A DNA stretch of 64,000 nucleotides from Siphonodentalium dalli (Eukaryota; Mollusca; Scaphopoda; Gadilida; Siphonodentaliidae). A program made the translations under genes and the position numbers. Positions within the stretch are counted from its first letter, which is position 1, and each line of letters starts with the position of its first letter. The notes under the pieces were generated by a model. It worked only from the letters and a program-made list of their open reading frames with translations, did not search any database and had not been told where the DNA came from. The stretch lies in contig CP136064.1 in NCBI GenBank assembly GCA_032622095.1, positions 147,006,864 to 147,070,863 of the forward strand. The letters run 5' to 3'. This document shows positions 37,081-47,000 of this stretch, one piece after another.

Positions 37081-37940
37081 ACTATGTAGTCCTGAGATCC
37101 TATACTATGCTTTACATTTGTGTTTGTGCGATTGGGAGATGCAGTTCACCTGCGATCACAAGACCACAACATTAGCTTCATGCGCAAAGCACGTTGGCCA
37201 AAACATGCCTGTGTTTGTTGTCTATACAGAGACTATTGTGCAAAACGACGGCATTTAACGAAACAAAACATTTTAAACATGAAATTGATATAAGACTAGA
37301 TAGTACATACGTGTATCTGATAATCCATCGATATAATATAATCCTACTATTTCTTGAATAAGAAGAAACATTTTAATAACGAACAAAGCAGAAGACATAT
37401 CCATGCAGATTCACATGAATTCGGTCAATGGTGACGTATCCGCCGAATTTGAAATCGACATGCGTTCGGGCGGTATTTTATGGATGGAATTATGAAATGG
37501 ACATATGAAAGTGACAATGAAATCGACATTGATTTGCTTCGCGATCAACCGAAGTGCAAACCGTTACTATCAATAGCGTTATTATTTGGCTAATTTCTGT
37601 AATATTCTCCCAGTTTTCACTCCATAAAACAAATATGTCTCCGCATTTAAAATTCTTTGATATAGATCGTTTATATTTTGCAATAATTTGTACACAAGAG
37701 ACGGATTCTTATGTTTTATTGTGTTTTTAAACTCAGAGGTGGCGAAATCTCGGTTTGTTTACATTACGAACATTTGAGTCCGTAATCGGAATCCGAATCC
37801 GAATCTGGATTACCACGACATTACGATTACGGTCTGTTCGTTTACTGATTCTGGTCTGTTCGTTTACCGAACCAAGTCGTACGGGACTAATCCATAATCT
37901 GAATCCAGATTCTGTATCCAGATTCCCACGACATAACGAC

Positions 37941-39082
37941 GCTGGCATTAGATATAGACTGGTTAGTGCGGAGAGTTTCACCATTGTGGACGAAATGTGA
38001 CGGCGAAAGCGTGTTAAGTTCTCTGCGTTTGTAATTGAGCAATCGATAGAATGTATTTTGATCTATTTCTGAGCACTTGTCTATTTCGGCATCACGGTCC
38101 CGCATAAATTATTCTGATATTTTGCGATGTGTACGTCGAAAAGAGCGTTTTGCTTCTTCATAATGGCGATATGAATTGGAACCTTCGTAACGAGGTCTGC
38201 CCTCTGCCAACCAGCATCTGCGACACTCGCGCATACTAAAGTGAGCGGCTTTTAACGATTCGTTCCAATATGGTTTAATATGACTGCGGCATTTTGATTT
38301 GGGAACAACTTCTGAGGCTGCGTTACTGAGAGCAGAAACTAAGGCATTATAATAGTTATCAATCGAAGATACACTATCTATTTCAACAGTAGGGCAATTT
38401 TTACCCACGCTTGTCGCAAACGTACGAGCGAGTGTCGGATTTGAATTCAGAGCTGACCATTTAAATTTTGACGAGCACTGTATATGAGAAGCCTGAGGCT
38501 GAAGTACTTCGTCGTTCATACATAATAAAATGGGACGATGCGTTGATACGTCGATGCTATCATCTTGTAAAATGTCAACTGTTTGTATTTTGTGCCTCAT
38601 TGCTTTATGAATAAGGAAATGATCTATAATTGAACCAGAATCAGGATATGTCGGTGGTACGAATGTTTTTACCGTGGTAGTTTTGAACGATTTTTCTATT
38701 CGAGAGAAAACACCTTTGTCCATAAACATATTTGTCAATAACATGCCTCTGTAATATGGGCGTAAGGAATTTACGTTAAAGTCCCCCATAACGATTTCAG
38801 TTCCCAGCGAACTATAATAGTCAAACAAATTGGCCGACCCTTGTTAGCTGGAGTGCCGGGTGTTGCGTCACATACGGTGTAGGAGTTATAGTGTTGTGAT
38901 ATATGGTCCATTAACGAAATATTGGATTCCTTCAACCAATGTTCTGAGATGCCACAAACGTCCACTCCCTGCCTATCGAGAAATCTAGATAAGTAGGAGG
39001 AGGAGGACAAAATGCCAGTGGCATTCCATGACATAAAGGATAACATGCTGAAAATAAAATATGTATAGAGAAGTGACATCAT
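37941..39082 (-). pseudogene. LINE B ORF2, endonuclease and linker (proximal fragment)
   Basis: Two overlapping minus-strand frames (39082-38771 and 38828-38109), then 38105 onward, encode an APE-type endonuclease. The N-terminus has SWNATGI and CGISEHWL (the catalytic Glu region). After a frameshift near 38800 come MGDFNVNSL, SGSIIDHFL and THRPILL, matching the GDFN, D.. and (S/D)H.P motifs. A linker with IKPYWNESLKAAH follows, typical of the stretch between EN and RT. A stop precedes MRDRDAEID. The RT continues beyond the 2.1-kb insertion at 35815. At least two frameshifts and a stop make it non-functional. Confidence 0.82.
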
Positions 39083-39121
39083 CAGAGAAGAATTATAATT
39101 CTGATCTCAATGATGCAAAGT

Positions 39122-39463
39122 TTAGTGCCAGCGATGGACGCGGCTGCTGTTCAGTTGATCACGAGAACAATCCCAACTGGTAGTATCCATCCGAGTGCAT
39201 GTCATACCCTCCGGCCAAAAATCTCTGTCAAGAATAAATTCAGAGTGGTCATTTAATACTTTTATCCTGGCAGTAGAAGTTCCATTCACACTCGGATAGA
39301 GGCGACCTATAGGAATCACTGAACTAAATGGTTTCCCATAGGCGACAGTGTTAACGTTTCGGCCAAATTCACTGAATTGAAGCCTGCAGGCCATATCAGT
39401 GATGTTTACCCAGCTAGATTGACACCAGTTGATCACGAAAATGCAAGAAAAATCACAGGTCAT
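39122..39463 (-). pseudogene. Possible LINE B ORF1-like remnant
   Basis: A 113-residue minus-strand frame directly upstream of the LINE B endonuclease. It includes NVNTVAYGKPFSSVIP, NGTSTARIKVLND and FWPEGMTC, which to me look like the C-terminal part of an ORF1 protein from lophotrochozoan LINEs. Supported mainly by position and general resemblance; not securely identified. Confidence 0.4.
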
Positions 39464-39649
39464 GTGTTTACTTTTTAAAATAAATCCCCAAGTCTACGAC
39501 AGGGCTATCTCACAGTCAAATTTGATCTGGAAAAACCCAGAACTACAGCAGCCAGTTAAATAAATTTCCCGCTCACAAACATCCATTCCCCCATTCATTC
39601 ACCAGTTTAAATTATTTAGATATTATGTACAAATCAAATAAACGCGATG

Positions 39650-40365
39650 TCATCCTTTAATAACGTGTCGCATGTATCAGGTGAAGGTCATTCTTCAGTT
39701 ACCTTCACCTTTAGCATTCCACGGTGTACTCGCTCCCCGACTCTGGAACACATTTAGCTCCCTGATTCCTATATATATGTATATGTGTACCACACAGCGT
39801 TTCTTATAGTATTTTATCAAAATATAGACCTTACTGAAATCAAAAATGGATTATATCGAGCAGTAGTCGTTTATTTTTCCAATATGAGGCATCCTGAAAA
39901 TTATTGTCAATCCTCAAAATAAAGCCAAAAAATTTAGATTTTTTTTTCAATTTTACTAGCTGATGCATCTCGTATAACGGAAGTATGCCCTTATATACCA
40001 TAATATTACTAAATTAAAGAGGAAATGTTAATATACATTTTGAGAGGGATATCTTGTCCAATTTAAAAAACTTTTCATGCAGAATTTGGCAATTTATAAT
40101 AAACATTTACCAAAATTAACAGAAAATAAAAATAAAAAATACTATAATAGCAATATAAAGCAACCATCTTTTAATGACGTGTCACATGTATCAGGTGAAG
40201 GTCATTCTTCAGTTACCCTCACCTTTAGCATTCCACGGTGTACTCGCTCCCCGACTCTGGAACACATTTAGCTCCCTGATTCCTATAGAAAATTCCACTC
40301 GGTTGTTATTGTCTATGTCTCTCAGAAGTACTCGGTCGGTCTTAATTGGGATTCTAGAACTGTAA
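39650..40365. repeat. Direct repeat pair (39650-39771 and 40163-40287)
   Basis: Both contain catgtatcaggtgaaggtca, ttcttcagttacc and agcattccacggtgtactcg, then ccccgactctggaacac. The plus-strand translation of the second includes LAPRLWNTF, a motif commonly found near the C-terminus of LINE ORF2 proteins (AAPRLWNSLP type). I read them as two relic LINE tails, about 510 bp apart. Confidence 0.6.
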
Positions 40366-40504
40366 TTCGATTTTGGAGTGCGTCTTGTACATTTGTTATT
40401 TATACCATTTGTTTGTCCGTTGTTCCATCGCTGGCCTATCGGAGTTTTTGCATAGTGGTAGTTGCCATTATAGTTTGGCCGAGCACTATCGTCGTGTTAT
40501 GGGT

Positions 40505-40830
40505 AAAGGTTCCTGTGAGTCGAATATGAACTTCTAGGTGAATATGATCTACGGTGAGATGAACGACGTCGTCTAGTGGAGTGAGAACGGTGTCGCCTTG
40601 GTGAACGTGAGAATGAATGGCGTCATGAGTGAGAACGACGACGTCTTGGTGGGCGATAACCTGGACTAGACGCTGGCTCTATGAGGCTACGTCGTTACAC
40701 TATGCACACCGTCATGACGGCGAACAGAGCAGAGCGTCGGAGCGTCATAGAGCCAGTATCTCGTCCAGCGATAACCCTGATGTGAACGCGGGCGATAACG
40801 TCGAGATGAACGAGAACGATGGCGCGATAG
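40505..40830 (-). pseudogene. Arg/Ser-rich coding remnant
   Basis: Minus-strand frames give RHRSRSSRRYRPRSH (40830-40780), RPPRRRRSHS (40650) and RSPRRHRSHSTRRRRSSHRR, then SYSPRSSYS (40605-40510). Stops separate the parts. Such RS-rich basic stretches occur in splicing factors and in nucleic-acid-binding LINE ORF1 proteins. The location upstream of LINE B makes an ORF1 tail plausible, but a host SR-protein pseudogene cannot be excluded. An inverted pair, tggctctatga / tcatagagcca, lies inside (40674 and 40747). Confidence 0.4.
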
Positions 40831-40943
40831 ATAGATACTTTATTTTACAAAATGCCCAATATATGTCAGGAGGCAGATCAGAGAAAATGTGGCTAGAACA
40901 ATTTTTGCTAAACATTTTTAGTACCATATGCCAACAATGTTAA

Positions 40944-41695
40944 TAATGTGCTATGGGATACCCCGATAAATAAAATAATTGTTGGCAATTTTCTAGTCAC
41001 CTCTGTCAAGGTCAAAGATCAAGGTCAAATTAGATATGCCAAATTTGCATAAATTGGACTAAAAAAATGTTTTTAGAACATTTTCGAGTGAAAGGGCTTA
41101 GACCGCCAGAAACTTTGTGTCCACATTAATGTTTCCCTCCCCATTCCTCTCATGTTGGTTGGGTTGTCAAATGTGTTGCCCATAACAACAGTTGCTATGC
41201 AATTAAATTACCCTAGCAACGAGACCAAATTCTAACTTTAACTGTTTTATTTTTATGCCAAATATACCAAACTTTGCATATTGTTCACAATTTAATTGTT
41301 ACATGGCATATGTGCTTCAAAAATATATTGACGAATACAGGCTCTTTTCCTCTCTTAGTTATATACCTTGGACTAATAACTGTTCTGTTGCATTTTCCCT
41401 ATTTTTACTATTATTTTCGTGAAAACACGTGAACTCCAAATAACTTTCAAAATTGTTTTATTCAACAACTCGGAACGCGAATACACGCATGCATGCATAT
41501 AATGCTGTTATAATTGATGAAATAAGTTAGCTTTTTGAACATGGAATATTCATAATGTTGAAACTAATATAAATTAACCCGAACTATGAACCACAAGGGC
41601 TTGTAACTTGGCTCCCTCCCAATATGCGTCACCCCTATATAAACACATATCGGCTCCCTTACATATGTCGAGTAATATTATAATATACTGAGACT
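40944..41695. other. Non-coding stretch
   Basis: About 750 bases with a short caaggtcaaa-type motif (41005-41030) and otherwise nothing I recognise: no ORF, no internal repeats of note. Confidence 0.4.
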
Positions 41696-42030
41696 AAACT
41701 GTTTAGTATGGAACGCCATAGCTGCCTTATATTGTCGATTGTCATTAGATGCATATACTTTGTCATTATATTCAGATAGTTTGTCATGTAGATACTTTGT
41801 CTTTATATGCAGATACCCTGTAATTATATGTAGATATTTTGTCTTTATATGCAGACACTTTGTCATTATATGCAGATACTTTGTCATTATATGCAGATAC
41901 TTTGTCATTATATGCAGATACTTTGTCATTATATGTAGATACTTTGTCATTATATGCAGATATTTTGTCTTTCTATGCAGATACTTTGTCATTATATGCA
42001 GATACTTTGTCATTATATGCGGATTTTTTC
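41696..42030. repeat. 21-bp minisatellite, left arm of an inverted pair
   Basis: About a dozen units of tatgcagatactttgtcatta with C/T and cat/ctt variants (41740-42030). The flank before it contains ggaacgccatagctgcctta. The reverse-complement partner lies at 43465-43731. The 7-residue repeat (TKYLHIM) seen in minus-strand frames is a consequence of the 21-bp period, not evidence for a protein. Confidence 0.85.
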
Positions 42031-43464
42031 ATTATACGTTCGTTCCATGATATTATATGTTGTGTCCATTTTGCGGAAGCCAAGACTGAAGACAAACGGG
42101 ACCGATCTCATTCCAGGTGGCTGACTGAAATTAAAGTTCACAATTTATTGTTATCACTATTTGCCTAATGTGTATATTTATCAGTCGATAAGATTATTAT
42201 GCGAATCATTTTAGTTCAGTTTTGTGTCAATTATGATATACGTGGAATTTTCTGCACGTGGTCCGTTCCGTGACGCGCTCCACTTTTTGATTGCAACTTA
42301 ATGTTCCGGAAAAAATGCGCTTAAAATCTGAAATCAGTTAGCCCATCCAAGTTTAGCTTTTTAGCACGCCCGCGTGTATACTGGTGGCCAAATATTAGAA
42401 AGACGTGGGCCGATGAGCGTTTTATAAATAGAAAATTGGTTTTTCCGGTTTATTTATTTAAAAGTCGGACTGCGCGATCACCGGTCACCGGTAAAAGGTG
42501 TACTTGGGAATTTCAATTTCGTTTATTGTCCTTTACATTATTATGTCAATAATCTTGATTTTTGGTTTGTGACAAGCTATGTCAATTACCAATAATAGAA
42601 ATTTAAAAGATAATTTGTAAGTCTTATATTTCAACTTTTATAGATATTTTCGTTCTGCAGCCCACTGATGGTTGTGCATGGTTGGAGACGGCCGAGTCGG
42701 CCGCCGGTTCGTAAATTAGTTGCCGGTTGTTATTGTTATTTTGAGTTGGTCATTCTCGAAACCAATATATTTTATATTCTATAATTAAAATCATGGGTAT
42801 ATAATATATGATCTTGTTTATGGATATTGTAGGAAGTCTAATCTGGCCGTGTCAAATTGAGCTATAGCGATGGGATTTCTCGCAGGACAACACATTTCGG
42901 GTTTTCGTGGGGTGTGTATCTGCTGGATGTCTTATAGTTGCAGTATGTAACAATTATGACCGCGTTAATTGCTTTCGATATTTAGGTATGAACAATGGCA
43001 GGGCCATGCACTCTTGGTGGGAACACACTACCTCCGATTTTTGATCCGCATTTAGAAGCTTTCTGGTGAGGTGAATGAGAAACCTGCAGTAATAAACCGT
43101 AGATGTTTGTAATAATTCGAAGGATTAGTTGTTTTAACGGAATTCTGAGGCGGTGAATTCATGTAACCAATATATTTTATATTATAATTTATATTTATGG
43201 CTAATAATATGATCTTGAGGGCGTCACCATTTCTGATTATGGTTTTCTTGTTAAGAATATCTTCCACGTCGTACATAAACGCGTGAAAAAGAAACCTACA
43301 TCATCCAAAATCGTACAAAAGCAGGAATGAACATGTGTTCTTGAAACGGAAATTTCACGGAAAAACTATAAATTTAATAATAGTTTTCTTTTCGCTTATG
43401 AAGAAAAAAATAACAGATATTTGCACAAAAAGCAAGGTAGGCCTACCTGCATACAACTACATAA
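42031..43464. other. Stretch between the inverted minisatellites
   Basis: No convincing ORF. A ~60-bp segment occurs twice with changes (near 42758 and 43163: aaccaatatattttatatt ... atgatcttg). A GC-rich palindromic word, cggccgagtcggccg, is at 42691. If the inverted arms are termini of one element, this is its interior. Confidence 0.45.
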
Positions 43465-43731
43465 TTATACCGACAAAGTATCTGCATATATTAACAAAGT
43501 ATCTGCATATAAAGACAAAGTATCTGCATATAAAGACAAAATATCTACATATAATGACAAAGTATCTACATATAATGACAAAGTATCTGCATAGTATCTG
43601 CATATAAAGACAAAGTATCTGCATATAATGACAAAATATATGCATATATTGACAAAGTATCTACATATATTGACAACGTATCTGCATATAAAGACAATCA
43701 GCAATATAAGGCAGCTATGGCGTTCCATAGT
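43465..43731. repeat. 21-bp minisatellite, right arm of an inverted pair
   Basis: About ten units of gacaaagtatctgcatataa, the reverse complement of the left array. The outer flank aaggcagctatggcgttcca (43709-43728) is the reverse complement of the left flank, so the inversion extends beyond the minisatellite itself. Confidence 0.85.
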
Positions 43732-44629
43732 TTAGTAGTGAAACACCATGCTCATGTATATCAATGTTCAGTAGGGCTACTATAAGACTCATGCACGTTC
43801 AATTTACGAGACGGTCATAATATAAGTAATGTATTACAATCGACAATAATACCCAGACAAATGTTTTTACGATCCATTTTGTTAATAGGCCCTATATAAC
43901 AGTTTATCGTATCTTCACATAATTTTAATAAAAATGACCTATATATAGACAATTGACGTTAATTTCAGTGGAAATTAGAATGTATTTACTATTTGCATAT
44001 ATAGTTTACTAGTATTCATCCCTGGATTAACTCGTACATTTAATATGCCAATAAGAGCATGTATAACTAGAGGTCAGATTCCATGGAATCAGATATACTT
44101 CCATGGTATCCCATCCCATCCCATGTGAGTGTTATGCGTATATGTGTATTCCTCTTAATTCGAATTCATATTGGTGCTTAATGATCCGATGGTGGACTTG
44201 CATTGACATTTCTAAATATTAAATATACTCCAAAGGTTTATGTCATGATGATTAATGACTGTCTAATGCATCATGGTCCTGACCAACTGAGTCACCATTC
44301 ACCCAGCCAATTAGTTAATTTGTATTCAGTAGGGATACATTTTATGGCTAATTATAACCGCTCCCCTGGATGCCCAAATTCTGTTCAACGGTCACGAAAT
44401 TTGGTGTTTCTGATTATAGAGTAATCGGCTTGTATATATATCAAAAGGGTGCAAATCATATTAATTTGAGTAATATATTTCACCCGTTAACAATGTTACG
44501 CGCTACCAGGATTAAACGGTCCACTCTAAAACTTATACAATCGTTCGAAAGTTGCACCTGGATACTTCTGACCACGTCAACAAATTTTTGTCTCAAAGTT
44601 TTATTTTTTAAGTAATTTTCCACATTTGT
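43732..44629. other. Non-coding stretch
   Basis: AT-rich. A short catcccatcccatc direct repeat is near 44107. I find no supported gene; the small ORFs at 44203-44615 overlap each other in different frames and have no recognisable motif. Confidence 0.4.
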
Positions 44630-45505
44630 TTGTGGTGGAATTTGCCAAGTCTGAACCCACCGACGCAAGCTCTCCGCTGAGCATACATCTTGGAGGCGTA
44701 CCTACAGTATACCGACGTACATGCTTCTGCATTAAACTAGATCTTTATTAGCACGTTTGGATTTGGGGCTACAATTAGGTTAGTGATAGACTACTTAAGT
44801 ATAAATATTTATATTATACTAGCAGGGTGACCAGACTTCGTCCGTGCTGTTTTCCCTATTGACAATTTTGAAATTCAAGGTCAGGTCGGGGACTCGATTT
44901 GACCCGTGTAAAACATTCCCACGACAAAATTATCCCTAGGTATCAATTTCATCAAAATCCCGTCGAAAGGCGCGATTTGACCTTGAATTGACCATTTTAA
45001 AGGTCAAGGTCAGGTCGGGGACACAGTTTTACCGGTCCAAAACACTCCCCGGACAAACGTACCCATAGGTATCAAATTTCGTGGAAATCCATCCGTTTTA
45101 CACGATTTGACATTGAATTGACCATTTTTAAAGTCATGACCAGGTCGGGGTCAAAAACACTCCCCGGACAAAAGTATCCCTAGATATCAAGTTTCGTCGA
45201 AATCCGTCCGGCTGTTTTCCTGGCCATACCTAACAGACAAACAGACAGAAGTCCCAAAATATGTAGTAGATAGCGTTGTCACGAGTAAACCGATCCAGCT
45301 GAAAATTCGAAAATGGCACTTTAGATTTTCGGTGGAATTTACCAAAAGTCTCAACCCACCCCATCTTGCATTCTCCGTTGGGTAGGTTACTTTTAAAGTA
45401 TAGCGGTCAAGATTTGGGGGGGGGGGGTGGCTTGAATAGAATATCCAAATGTACCTGCTACGGCATTATCTTGTTCTTTAATTAGCCCGTTTGGATTTGG
45501 TGGGA
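44630..45505. repeat. Diverged direct repeat pair flanking a Helitron (44630-44770 and 45328-45505)
   Basis: Shared in the same order: ggtggaattt(g/a)cca, aacccacc, ctctccg(c/t)tg, cggcatta/gcattaaa, then ttagc(a/c)cgtttggatttgg. The second copy is longer and includes a run of 10 or more G near 45417. They lie on either side of the 452-bp Helitron, suggesting an older ~700-bp duplication that received the insertion in its spacer. Confidence 0.65.
44819..45270 (-). mobile_element. Complete 452-bp non-autonomous Helitron
   Basis: Minus strand: the 5' end is TCTACTACATATTTTGGGAC (to 45270, followed by t, so the flank is A). The 3' end is ...GTCACCCTGCTAG at 44819, preceded by a (flank T), with a GGACGAAGTC hairpin-like segment upstream. 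The interior has about three units of a ~120-bp repeat (gtcaaggtcaggtcggg ... aacactccccggacaaa) and an acagacaaacagacag tract next to the 5' end. It shares termini with the array families but has a different body. Confidence 0.8.
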
Positions 45506-45652
45506 AGAATAGGTGCATGTTCCCGTTCCCCGTATAGCGGAAAGGGGTATATATAGTCACGCATTTCAATCAGTTTGGATATAAAGTTTAAATATACACA
45601 GTTATATGCCTATATATTTAATACTAATATATTTTCTTATAAATAAACAGCG

Positions 45653-45751
45653 CAGTGCGTAGCCGAGTGGTGAGAGCGTCAAACCTTCAGTTTGTGTTTT
45701 ATTGCGACGTGAGTTCGAATCCCGTCAAATTATCTACTATTTTTTTTTTTT
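45653..45751 (+). ncRNA. tRNA-like Pol III unit (tRNA pseudogene or SINE head)
   Basis: An A-box match, tagccgagtggt (45660), and a B-box match, agttcgaatcc (45712), lie 52 bases apart. A short caaa/tttg stem sits where the anticodon arm should be. A run of 12 T (45740-45751) could terminate Pol III transcription. The acceptor arms do not pair and the base before the putative anticodon is C, not T, so a working tRNA is unlikely. The arrangement resembles Ser/Leu-type tRNA-derived sequences. Confidence 0.5.
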
Positions 45752-46129
45752 AACATGCTTTGGTGTATTTTAATCATCAAATACGAATAATACCAAACTA
45801 AAGATAATGTAAAGATGCTTTTTATATTCAATAAATAACTAGAATATAAACGTCGATGTGTTATTGAATCGGATATAAAACAATAAACACGTGGGTCGGT
45901 TTTCGCATATATAACATGAAGCGCGCTTAATGAACGTTCGGTCCGAAGAATATAATGAGTGATTAACAACAACACACAAAGAGTTTGAACGTAATCGAAC
46001 AGAAAAGAGCGTTCTCTATAAGTAGATTCCTTTATGGTAGGAATAATGAGCGGTTGTTTCACGTTTGCTTTTTGACAATACTTAAATGACGGTGAACGAA
46101 ACTATCAGTGGTGTTTTATTTTGCGAAAG

Positions 46130-46160
46130 TATAAAAGGAGTCATTTCCAATTCAGCAGAC
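46130..46160 (+). promoter_or_regulatory. Candidate TATA-type core promoter
   Basis: tataaaagg at 46130-46138, with a ttcagca initiator-like word about 25 bases downstream (46151). It lies about 80 bp before an ATG triplet that opens a hydrophobic leader. Confidence 0.45.
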
Positions 46161-46314
46161 ATATACTGACGGAAATAATTGAATGTCTATCAGCAGTATA
46201 CTACGGTTTATAACAATATACAAATTGTTCTTACGAAAATGATGATGTTTGCATGTTTCTATGTGTTTATCGTTGTTATCGCAAATGGAATAATTGGCTA
46301 TACGTCGTCATTAC
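46155..46314 (+). CDS. Candidate first exon encoding a signal peptide
   Basis: Translation from 46239 gives MMM, then FACFYVFIVVIANGIIG and YTSSL. The hydrophobic core and the small residues after it (ANG) look like a secretory signal peptide. A donor-like c|gttagt follows at 46314/46315 and leaves a phase-1 codon; an in-frame stop comes just after it, so a protein would need splicing. With the TATA box upstream this could be exon 1 of a secreted-protein gene. The next recognisable secreted-protein exon on this strand is the LPMO terminal exon at 61.5 kb, also entered in phase 1, but I cannot see the exons between them and do not assert they are one gene. Confidence 0.35.
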
Positions 46315-46318
46315 GTTA

Positions 46319-47000
46319 GTAGAAATATACACCTTACAACGAAGGTTTGTTTGATCAAATTAATGTAATGTTTGTATTTTGTTTGGTTGTATATGATATG
46401 CAATGCGTTGAAGATGCGAAAGAAAATACAAAAGTGAAATGCACGCACGCAGATAGCTCATGACACACTATACACGATAAAATGATAATTTACCACACAC
46501 CATGGGCTACATAATTTACGAATAGGTGGGTTTATATTAAAATCCAAGTTATTTGTTTTATAACGGCACCGATATGAACTCATACCAATATACCACTCTG
46601 GAAATGATTGTTGGAATTCGACGGGCGTTCTATCAGTTCTCTGGTAGAGGATTGAGACTGGCCCGCGGCAAGACGGGTGTATCGAATCGGAGGTAGGTTC
46701 CATCCCACGGGGAATGGGGTAGCCGGAGGAAGGAGAGAATAGAGAGGGGAGTGACAAATTGTTGGCGTATATATAGATAATATATATTATATATATAAGC
46801 GGAATTATTTTGAAGAGCTCTTTTCACTTGACTGAGAAAAAAATAATGTTCTATGTCCAAAAGTTTTGGTTGAAATATTGGAGCCTTTTTCAAAAAGTGA
46901 AAACAAAATGAACGACTTTTCTGGAACAGGTCGATTTGGATCCGTTTTGGATTCTGGATTTCCCAAAAGTCATCTCCGTTTCGCGTGTAGCATAACATGA
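46319..47000. other. Non-coding stretch before the 1.73-kb array
   Basis: Nothing I can assign. The sequence becomes recognisable as the tandem unit at 47001. Confidence 0.4.

Larger units (their letters stand above)
35816..37940. mobile_element. 2.1-kb inverted-repeat insertion splitting LINE B
   Basis: The ends are inverted: GTCGTTAT..GGTGGGAATC at 35816, and on the opposite strand GTCGTTATGTCGTGGGAATC ending at 37940. The pairing is imperfect over about 45 bp. LINE B coding resemblance stops at one end and resumes at the other (...NQSISNA | GHHTTETFSYHYK). No target duplication is clear. The interior has two related ~170-bp segments, a 21-base G run and no convincing gene. It is a non-autonomous DNA element of uncertain class. 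Confidence 0.65.

Noticed and set aside
36785-37082. Poly-Gly/Pro ORFs across the G-run
   Set aside because: Produced by the G21 homopolymer in all frames.
41678-42168. ORFs with a seven-residue repeat (TKYLHIM / ICRYFVI)
   Set aside because: A 21-bp tandem repeat gives open frames automatically; all frames on both strands are repetitive.
45730-46062. 110-codon minus-strand ORF
   Set aside because: It starts in a promoter-like region of the other strand, ends in a T-run-encoded Lys stretch and shows no known motif.
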